From: UBA5109 sp038148755
GTDB lineage: Bacteria; Pseudomonadota; Gammaproteobacteria; Pseudomonadales; Pseudohongiellaceae
Assembly: GCA_038148755.1 (NCBI GenBank)
Contig: JAYQWA010000014.1
Span: forward strand, 1 to 59,159
DNA: 59,159 bases
Reading direction: 5' to 3'
The position numbers and the translations under genes are program-made. The notes under the pieces were generated by a model. It worked only from the letters and a program-made list of their open reading frames with translations. It was not told the origin of the DNA and did not search any database. Position 1 is the first letter of the stretch, and every line of letters starts with the position of its first letter. Positions 52,874 through 59,159 of this stretch are shown piece after piece.

Positions 52874-53992
52874 TTATTGTTGTTGATTTTCCTGCTTGCT
52901 ATAAACCCAGATTATCTTATATAGACCAACTGTAAATAATGGAATCACAAATACTGCCAGGAATAAATAAGTCAACAAAACATAACCATTTGCTATCAAG
53001 GCAATCAAACCTATCCTGTCACTGATAAATACAGCAATAATCATTGCAGTCACAGCAACCATCGGACGCAAATAAGTCGGCATAACTTTTGATTTCTCTT
53101 CATAGGTTACAGCAATACGTTCATTCAATGCATGCAGAAGCGCTGTTCCGGTTTCTATAAAAGTGCCAAATATCACTATTTGAAAAATGATTTGAAAAAA
53201 AGGAATCCCCATAGCAGCAAGCATGGTATTAATTGGAACGGCTTCTCTGATTATGTCCGGGTAAAAACCAACCAGAACACAGTAAAAAAGTATGCCTGGA
53301 AAGATTGCCAACACCCCACCAATCAAACCGCCGGTAATAGCTTCCTGTCTTGAGCTGATATGTCTCAGACAAAACAGGATAGTTGGAATGATCGCCAGGT
53401 TATAACTCGCATATTTTATGCCATCACCTGCCCAGCGGGCATTATCAATCGGTACGGAAAAGCCTTGCTGTATTTCCCCGCCAAATTTAATAAAGCCTAT
53501 TATTAAAAAACAGGCATAAACTACATATAACAGCAAAGACCAGCTTGCGAGCACTCTTTCAATCAGTTGCGTTCCAAAAAAAGTCAGCAAACCAATGGTT
53601 GCAATTAAAAATACCGTTCCAACCAGGGGTAGTGTATTAATCATTTCCGCTAACAAAATGCCCGCGGCAGACCCAATAACTGACAAAATAAGCACGATGG
53701 TAATAATATAAACAATCTCATAAAGCACCCAGGCCCGGCCCAGCAAGTGCCTAAAAAATGTTTTGTAATCGCTGCTTCGGGTGAGTCTGGCAAACTCCAG
53801 GCTTGTCGCTAGTACCAATGACCAGACAAGCATTGCGACGATCATTCCGTACAGCCCGGCACGGGGACCGTTTGAAAGAAAAAATTCAACCAGCTCGCGT
53901 CCAGTCGCATAACCGCCAGCAATCACCACTGACTGGAAAATTAAACCCGGCAGAATAATCGCTTTTAAAAAATTCAGCTTCATTAGTTTCAT
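52874..53992 (-). CDS. YkvI-like membrane transporter (APC/LeuT-like fold)
   Basis: A 372-residue inner-membrane protein with about ten hydrophobic helices. The start is taken at the ATG at 53992, since the preceding in-frame codon at 54001 is TTG; a third option is 53983. The early motif QSVVIAGGYATGRELVEFF is typical of Bacillus YkvI-like proteins, members of the APC superfamily with unproven substrates. Its location in the D-amino-acid cluster suggests D-amino acid or peptide uptake (inference). It follows the dadA-like gene by 16 bases. Confidence 0.78.
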   Translation of the reverse strand: MKLMKLNFLKAIILPGLIFQSVVIAGGYATGRELVEFFLSNGPRAGLYGMIVAMLVWSLVLATSLEFARLTRSSDYKTFFRHLLGRAWVLYEIVYIITIVLILSVIGSAAGILLAEMINTLPLVGTVFLIATIGLLTFFGTQLIERVLASWSLLLYVVYACFLIIGFIKFGGEIQQGFSVPIDNARWAGDGIKYASYNLAIIPTILFCLRHISSRQEAITGGLIGGVLAIFPGILFYCVLVGFYPDIIREAVPINTMLAAMGIPFFQIIFQIVIFGTFIETGTALLHALNERIAVTYEEKSKVMPTYLRPMVAVTAMIIAVFISDRIGLIALIANGYVLLTYLFLAVFVIPLFTVGLYKIIWVYSKQENQQQ

Positions 53993-54008
53993 AACAAGCA
54001 ACAGACAG

Positions 54009-55268
54009 CTAAAAACGGCTTACATTATAAGCAGACACTTCAATATCCGGTTTCAATCCACTGATGACGTCAGCCACCAATTTCCCGCTTCCCATCGCAA
54101 AAGTCCAACCCAGATGACCATGACCGGTATTCAGGTAAAGATTTTCAAACGGTGTTGACCCGAGGATCGGAACACCATCAACGCTTGTTGGCCTTAAACC
54201 TGTCCAGGGACTGATTTCCACTCTCTTGCTGCCTCTTCCCGCTGCGGGGTAACGCACTTTAACTTGATCAAGTACCATCTGAATGCGCTGGGAATTAATA
54301 TCCCTACTGTAGCCAGTAAGCTCTGCAGTTCCCGCAGCACGTAAACGATTGCCAAGTGGTGTAATCGCAATATGGGTCTCTTCATCAATCACCGGCATAC
54401 GCGGTTTGATCTCCCAGTCATGCATATCCAGGGTTATTGAATATCCTTTTACCGGCCTGATAGGCAATTTCAGTTTGATAGACTTTGCCAGTAAGGGGCT
54501 GTAACTGCCTGCAGCCAGGACATAAGCATCGGCTGTATGTGTCACCCCGGCAGTCTTAACACCAATAATTTTATTGCCTGAGTGTATTATCTCTTCTACC
54601 ACCTTATTGTATTCAAATTGGACATGATTATTTTTTGCAAGCTCAGTCAGTTTTGTACAAAACTGATGAGCATCTCCAGATTGATCACTGGGATAGTAAA
54701 TACCGCCAATCAGTTTCTTTCCGTTCTCAATCAATGCCGGTTCCTTATTGAAAACTTCGGCCTGACTTAGCACGGTACATTGAACACCCAGACGCTCAAA
54801 AAGCGGAATCGAAGAGATGGCAGTTTCCATATCCTGTTCACGCTCAAGCACTTTCATACTGCCCAGACTGTTAGCGCAATAATCAACAGGATGTTTTTTT
54901 AACAAGTCCTGCATGCATTGAATATTGTAATTCGCCAATACCGTGTTTGATTGCAGATTTGCCTGAAAATTATTGGGCCTTGCATGACGCAGAAAAGATA
55001 TTCCCCAATTAAACAGTGATGGCAGTGCACGGGGCCGCAGTAAAAACGGTGAGTTTTCATTACCCATCCATTTCAGTATTTGTAGTGCGATACCTGGATG
55101 ATTCCATGGGGCTGCCTGACTTGGATGCAGGACACCGGCATTGGCAAAACTGGTTTCCAGGGCAGGCCCTCCCTGGCGGTCAATAACCAGTACTTCGTGT
55201 CCCTGTTCGGACAGATAATAGGCTGAAGTCACGCCCATCAGCCCAGCGCCGATAATTATTATTTTCAT
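54009..55268 (-). CDS. dadA: D-amino acid dehydrogenase-like FAD oxidoreductase
   Basis: DadA oxidises D-amino acids to imino acids (then 2-oxo acids), feeding electrons to quinones. The start at 55268 (MKIIIIGAGLMGVTSAYYL) follows GGAGAACACATA; the upstream frame overlaps the M20 gene. The 419-residue protein has the FAD dinucleotide fold (GAGLMGVTSA), LVIDRQGGPALETSFANAG, the DadA-type YCANSLGSMKV, IRPVKGYSITL and GLRPTSVDGVPILG, and the late GHGHLGWTFAMGSG. It is one of the core genes of the cluster, 29 bases after the M20 gene. Confidence 0.88.
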   Translation of the reverse strand: MKIIIIGAGLMGVTSAYYLSEQGHEVLVIDRQGGPALETSFANAGVLHPSQAAPWNHPGIALQILKWMGNENSPFLLRPRALPSLFNWGISFLRHARPNNFQANLQSNTVLANYNIQCMQDLLKKHPVDYCANSLGSMKVLEREQDMETAISSIPLFERLGVQCTVLSQAEVFNKEPALIENGKKLIGGIYYPSDQSGDAHQFCTKLTELAKNNHVQFEYNKVVEEIIHSGNKIIGVKTAGVTHTADAYVLAAGSYSPLLAKSIKLKLPIRPVKGYSITLDMHDWEIKPRMPVIDEETHIAITPLGNRLRAAGTAELTGYSRDINSQRIQMVLDQVKVRYPAAGRGSKRVEISPWTGLRPTSVDGVPILGSTPFENLYLNTGHGHLGWTFAMGSGKLVADVISGLKPDIEVSAYNVSRF

Positions 55269-55296
55269 TATGTGTTCTCCGGGCTTAGTGAGTGAT

Positions 55297-56664
55297 TTAT
55301 TCCTCAACAAATTCTCGAACGACATCGATGGTCAGTTCTACGCCTTGATTAAATGACTCAAGAGGAATTCTTTCATTATTGCCATGTATGTTCGACTCAA
55401 CACCATCTGGAAAAACAATAGGTGCAAATCCATAACTGATAATGCCTAAGTCGCGAAAGAAATGACTGTCAGTAAAGCCCGTCATGGCAGAAGGAATGAT
55501 ATTTACCGAGGCAAACCTTTCTTCAATCACTCTGCTCATCAAGCTGTAAAGATCGGTATCAGGGCTGGATTCTGCTGGCCCGAATAACATAATTTCTTCA
55601 ATGGCGATCTGATCGTCAGCAATGCGTTCTCGAATTCCCGCTAAGAATTCTCCGGCATCCTGATCAGGCAGGATTCGGCAATCTAACTCAGCACTGGCTT
55701 CCGGTGAAACAACATTAATTTTTTCACTGCCGTTTAATATAGTGATAGAGCAGGTATTACGAATCAGCGAATGAAAGCCTGGACGTTCAGCCTGTAACAC
55801 CCGCAAAAACTCCGGATCCTGTACGGCAGCATCAATGTCACTCATGGCCGCCTGCCATTGAGCCGGCATACTCGGCGCCAGACGCGCAAACATTTCCCTC
55901 ACCGTATCAGTAATATGCGGTTCAAAAGGTGTCTGCTGAATTCGATTAAGTGCTGCGATTAAACGGGTAGTTGCTGATGTGGTTCTTGGTATGGAACCAT
56001 GCCCGGGCACATCTGTGGCAACCAGTCTCAACCAGTAAGGCCTTTTTTGTGCGACTTCAATCGCCAGTTGAATCTCGTCGTTCTCCATCAGGGTAGCGCC
56101 ACCGCCTTCATTCAACAGGTAACCCACTCCTTCAAATATTTCAGGACGGTTTTCGACCAGCCAGCCAGCACCAAAGAGACCTCCAGCTTCTTCATCAGCG
56201 GTTGCCATAAAAATAACATCGCGGTTCAGCCTGATATTATTCCTGTGCAGATAAAGAAAGGCTTCCAGATGCATGATACCCAGGGACTTGGTATCTGAAG
56301 TCCCTCTGGCGTAAATCATGCCATCTTTAATCACAGCATCCAGCGGGTCGGTATCCCAGTATTCAGGTGTTGCAGGAACCACATCGATATGATGCAGCAG
56401 CATTAAAGCTGGTTCATCACCGCCTTCAAGACGAGCCCAGATATTACCCCGGCCAGGCGCAGACTCTACCGTTTCATAATCAATACCGGCTTCCTCAAAT
56501 ATTCTTTGAAAAAACACAACGCCACGACTTTCATTGCCTGGAGGATTGATCGTATCAATTTCAAGATATTCAAGTAGTCGATCCAGCGGAACATTCTGCG
56601 AATAAGCAGCAGACGAGGTGAACATTGCAGATGCAATAAACAAAAAAATCGTGACATTTCTCAT
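55297..56664 (-). CDS. M20 family metallopeptidase, secreted
   Basis: A zinc dipeptidase/carboxypeptidase of 455 residues with signal peptide (MRNVTIFLFIASAMFTSSAAYS). Zinc-site motifs are MLLHHIDVVPA (His, Asp with VVP), ARGTSDTKSLG (bridging Asp), ATADEEAGGLFGAGW (catalytic Glu pair) and a late His in DSHFFRDLG. The dimerisation insert (about 195-310) is present. In the cluster it may cleave short peptides or N-acyl amino acids, supplying the oxidase. Substrate not proven. Confidence 0.87.
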   Translation of the reverse strand: MRNVTIFLFIASAMFTSSAAYSQNVPLDRLLEYLEIDTINPPGNESRGVVFFQRIFEEAGIDYETVESAPGRGNIWARLEGGDEPALMLLHHIDVVPATPEYWDTDPLDAVIKDGMIYARGTSDTKSLGIMHLEAFLYLHRNNIRLNRDVIFMATADEEAGGLFGAGWLVENRPEIFEGVGYLLNEGGGATLMENDEIQLAIEVAQKRPYWLRLVATDVPGHGSIPRTTSATTRLIAALNRIQQTPFEPHITDTVREMFARLAPSMPAQWQAAMSDIDAAVQDPEFLRVLQAERPGFHSLIRNTCSITILNGSEKINVVSPEASAELDCRILPDQDAGEFLAGIRERIADDQIAIEEIMLFGPAESSPDTDLYSLMSRVIEERFASVNIIPSAMTGFTDSHFFRDLGIISYGFAPIVFPDGVESNIHGNNERIPLESFNQGVELTIDVVREFVEE

Positions 56665-56747
56665 AACGGAATACCTTTTCAGAAGAAGAAACAGGGTCAG
56701 AAAAAAATATTATTCTGACCCTACTTACATTCTCTATTTATGCCTTT

Positions 56748-57623
56748 TTAGGCCAAAGCATTTTCAAATAGATTCAACAAACGGCTCCAGGCTCGCTCTG
56801 CCTGAACTTCATTGTAAACAGCGCTGTCCGGCGGACACCAGCCATGTAAAGTTCCTGTATAAACTTCAATTTCTGCAGGAACATCTGCTCTGGCAAACGC
56901 GCCTCTGAGAATATTTTTTACTTCAGGCTCATTCTCGTCGTCATTGGCAGCGACACAAATCAGCATGCTGGCATCCATCTGCGGAATCAGCAGATGCGGA
57001 CTATTGGGTGCATCTGTTGCCAAGCCACCACCGTGGAAAGTTCCACCAGCGCCCATGCGGCTGTTTGTGCCAACCGTACGCATAACCATCGGGCCACCCA
57101 TACAATAGCCAGTCGTTCCCATTTTACGGCTGCTATCTACTGCAGACTGAGCATCCAGGAACTCAACAAAAGCAGCCGCATCTGAAATATCAGTTTCTGC
57201 ACTCAGCTCACCACGCAAAGCCATGACAGTTTCTCTAACCGCAGGATCCTGAAAGCTTGCGCCTTCGCCAACAACAGGGGCTCTTGCACTTCGATAGAAA
57301 GGATTGGGTACCAACACAGAATAACCAGACTGTGCCAGACGTCTTGCCATCATTTCAAACGCCGGACGCAGACCCAGAATATCAGTCCAGATCAGTACAC
57401 CAGGGTGCTGCCCTACTGCCGGATGTACAAAAAAAGCATCTGCCACACCATCCGGCGTCCTGATCTCCACATTTGATTCTGTCAGCGCTTGGGCGTTGGC
57501 AACCGGAGGCAACATCATTGCAACTCCTGCACCAGCCGCAGCCTTGCCTAATTGCCGACGGCTTAAATCCGGATTCGCCTTAAAAAATTCTTCATTTTCT
57601 TTTACGGTTCTTTCATTACACAT
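56748..57623 (-). CDS. Dienelactone hydrolase family protein with Tat signal
   Basis: An alpha/beta hydrolase of 291 residues. The N-terminal LSRRQLGKAAAGAG is a twin-arginine signal, ending near ANAQA. The core has TGYCMGGPM with Cys as nucleophile (family motif GxCxGG), the acid near VAANDDENEP and His in GTLHGWCPPDS. Dienelactone hydrolases split cyclic esters in aromatic breakdown; here substrate is unknown. It is the first gene of the block inserted after truB, with a 147-base spacer upstream where its promoter should be. Confidence 0.86.
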   Translation of the reverse strand: MCNERTVKENEEFFKANPDLSRRQLGKAAAGAGVAMMLPPVANAQALTESNVEIRTPDGVADAFFVHPAVGQHPGVLIWTDILGLRPAFEMMARRLAQSGYSVLVPNPFYRSARAPVVGEGASFQDPAVRETVMALRGELSAETDISDAAAFVEFLDAQSAVDSSRKMGTTGYCMGGPMVMRTVGTNSRMGAGGTFHGGGLATDAPNSPHLLIPQMDASMLICVAANDDENEPEVKNILRGAFARADVPAEIEVYTGTLHGWCPPDSAVYNEVQAERAWSRLLNLFENALA

Positions 57624-57770
57624 AGCTTCATTCTCTCGTATACATTGTTTGTTGTTGATTTACAGCTTGGCTTTTACAAAACTACACTAGCTTGAGGCTA
57701 AACTCTAGAGGGAAACGGCGAAAGGGCAGCAAGAGAAAGGTATCAGAGTGAATTTTGCGCTGGCACCCAC

Positions 57771-58679
57771 TTAAAGCAGAAATAATCGCTTGGGTGCCAC
57801 CCGGCCATCATCAAGAATTTCGCCTATCCCGATGAATGAATTGCCTTTATACAAGCGTACCAGTCCTGAGCTTGGCAGATGTCTGACGATTACTGCCTGC
57901 CCTTGTAAGACATATTCAGCCGTAGCGTCAGGTAAGACCACTTCAGGTAATTCCTGAATGGCCTGATCTGCAGGAATTAAAATTCTATCTAGGGCTTCAA
58001 AACCACCATCTTCATTGTATTTTTCCAGTGCGTCATAGCTTACAGCCTGTTCAAGTGTAAACGGACCCGCCTGGGTACGCCTTAATGCTGTGACATGCGC
58101 TCCTACACCTAATAGATCACCCAGGTCATCTGCCAGAGTCCTCACATACGTGCCTTTACTGCAACGAATGTTTACCTTGATTAAACTACCTTCATAGGAA
58201 GCAAGGGAAAATTCAAACACGGACACCGTTCGAGTTTTTCTTTCTACAGTTTTACCTGCCCTGGCTATCTTATAAAGCGGCACACCATCATGCTTAAGTG
58301 CTGAATACATGGAAGGAACTTGTTGAATTTCTCCCCTGAAATTATCCAAAGCTTTTTCTATGTCTTTTTCAGAAATATTGCTGCAAAGCTTTTCTGCAAC
58401 AATATCTCCTTCAGAATCACCAGTAGTTGTTTTAATACCAAGCCTGATTTCAGCGCTGTATGCTTTATCAGAATCAAGCAAGAACTGGGATATTTTAGTG
58501 GCCTCGCCAAAGCAAAGGGGGAGGACTCCGGTAGCGAGAGGGTCAAGACTGCCTGTATGGCCAGCTTTGGCAGCCTGAAACAATCTTTTTACTTTTTGCA
58601 GACTTCTATTGGAAGATTCACCTTCGGGCTTATCCAAAACAAGAATGCCTGAAATTTTTCTGCCATGCCTTTTTCTCAT
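57771..58679 (-). CDS. truB: tRNA pseudouridine(55) synthase
   Basis: TruB makes pseudouridine 55 in the T loop of tRNAs. The 302-residue protein has GILVLDKPEGESSNRSLQ, the catalytic Asp in GHTGSLDPLATGVLPLCFG (about Asp45), YSAEIRLGIKTTTGDSEG and RCSKGTYVRTLADDLG. It is 30 bases after rbfA, the standard pair. In most relatives rpsO is next, but here the D-amino-acid block intervenes. Confidence 0.95.
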   Translation of the reverse strand: MRKRHGRKISGILVLDKPEGESSNRSLQKVKRLFQAAKAGHTGSLDPLATGVLPLCFGEATKISQFLLDSDKAYSAEIRLGIKTTTGDSEGDIVAEKLCSNISEKDIEKALDNFRGEIQQVPSMYSALKHDGVPLYKIARAGKTVERKTRTVSVFEFSLASYEGSLIKVNIRCSKGTYVRTLADDLGDLLGVGAHVTALRRTQAGPFTLEQAVSYDALEKYNEDGGFEALDRILIPADQAIQELPEVVLPDATAEYVLQGQAVIVRHLPSSGLVRLYKGNSFIGIGEILDDGRVAPKRLFLL

Positions 58680-58709
58680 GCCTACCCTTTATTTTTTACT
58701 TCAGGCAAC

Positions 58710-59078
58710 TCAATCTTTTTTATCGCTGGCAATAGCCTCATCAATCAGGTCAGATAAGAACCTTCCTCTGTCCAGACTGTTATCGTAGCTGAAACTCAAC
58801 TTGGGTGTCGTTCGTAAATTTGCACTTTTAGCCAGCAAACTACGCAGAAAGCCTGATGCTCTATTTAACGCTTTCATGCTTTCAATGATTTCTTCCTCGG
58901 TATTCTTGCCCATAATGGTGACAAAGACTTCAGCATAAGAAAGATCACGACTGACTTTGGCGCCAGTGACAGACACCATACCAACCCGCGGATCCCGAAT
59001 CTCAGACTGAATCAGCAGCGCCAATTCCTTCTTTAAAAGATCAACAACTTTGTCATTACGATTGGAAGTTCTTTGCAT
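58710..59078 (-). CDS. rbfA: Ribosome-binding factor A
   Basis: RbfA binds the 30S subunit and is needed for late 16S rRNA maturation and cold growth. The 122-residue protein begins MQRTSNRNDKVVDLLKKEL, has IRDPRVGMVSVTGAKVSRDLSYAEVFV (given in two parts: IRDPRVGMVSVTG and VSRDLSYAEVFV) and ends with SFSYDNSLDRGRFLSDLID. The KH fold and length are normal. infB should lie just beyond the right edge; no part of it is recognisable in the last 80 bases. Confidence 0.94.
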   Translation of the reverse strand: MQRTSNRNDKVVDLLKKELALLIQSEIRDPRVGMVSVTGAKVSRDLSYAEVFVTIMGKNTEEEIIESMKALNRASGFLRSLLAKSANLRTTPKLSFSYDNSLDRGRFLSDLIDEAIASDKKD

Positions 59079-59159
59079 GGGAGTTTTAGTTATTTATAAA
59101 GTGTTATTGTTGGAAATTAAATTTGATTTATGTTTTCTATCACCTGACTAGGACATACT

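Overview
The window reads as chromosome of a gammaproteobacterium of moderate G+C. The evidence is gene order: birA-coaX-SPOR protein-tRNA-Tyr-tRNA-Gly at the left edge (the usual lead-in to tufB), tyrS / M23 peptidase-anmK / erpA / bactofilin-DUF6776-argC / hemJ-hemL in the middle, and rpsO-pnp with truB and rbfA at the right. Many secreted esterases, a large TonB receptor and a type II secretion system suggest a free-living, probably marine or aquatic, heterotroph. I cannot place it to genus from the sequence alone.

Layout. 1-2960: tRNA-Gly (cut by the edge), tRNA-Tyr, and the overlapping birA-coaX-SPOR operon. 3069-6443: nitrogen module with two ammonium channels flanking a PII gene, and a very good sigma-54 promoter in front of glnK-amt. 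6525-16641: an eleven-gene type II secretion operon in the order E-F-G-H-I-J-K-L-M-C-D. 16825-24391: a TonB-dependent receptor, a beta-helix lipoprotein, a divergent periplasmic TonB-C-like protein, a 53-residue basic protein and phoR-phoB. A strong PHO box lies upstream of the lipoprotein gene. 24502-36045: accessory genes, mostly exported hydrolases and hypotheticals (DUF1552, tannase/feruloyl esterase, DUF2272, secreted esterase, DUF6152 pair), with a glutathionyl-hydroquinone reductase, a glycosyltransferase, a methyltransferase-like protein, an AlkB-like dioxygenase and a decayed zinc-ribbon metallopeptidase gene. 36200-36500: tRNA-Ile preceded by two degenerate tRNA-Ile-like copies. 36576-47307: core genes tyrS, M23 peptidase, anmK, erpA, a frameshifted bactofilin, argC, hemJ, hemL, a PfkB kinase and a DUF3014 protein. 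47518-59078: pnp, rpsO, mtnD, a seven-gene D-amino-acid/peptide catabolic block, truB and rbfA.

How they may work together. The most suggestive region is 16.8-24.4 kb: a PHO-box promoter beside phoBR drives a surface lipoprotein and a TonB receptor, with a general secretion machine next door. That fits an undescribed phosphate-starvation uptake or scavenging system (inference). The second is the block between truB and rpsO: lipoprotein D-aminoacylase, RidA imine deaminase, YkvI-like transporter, DadA-like oxidase, M20 peptidase and dienelactone hydrolase, tightly spaced on one strand. It looks like a route for liberating, importing and deaminating D-amino acids, set inside what is normally an unbroken rbfA-truB-rpsO-pnp operon.

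Two genes are visibly broken: an in-frame TAG in the metallopeptidase gene and an extra base in a homopolymer in the bactofilin gene. Read data would tell true decay from sequencing error.
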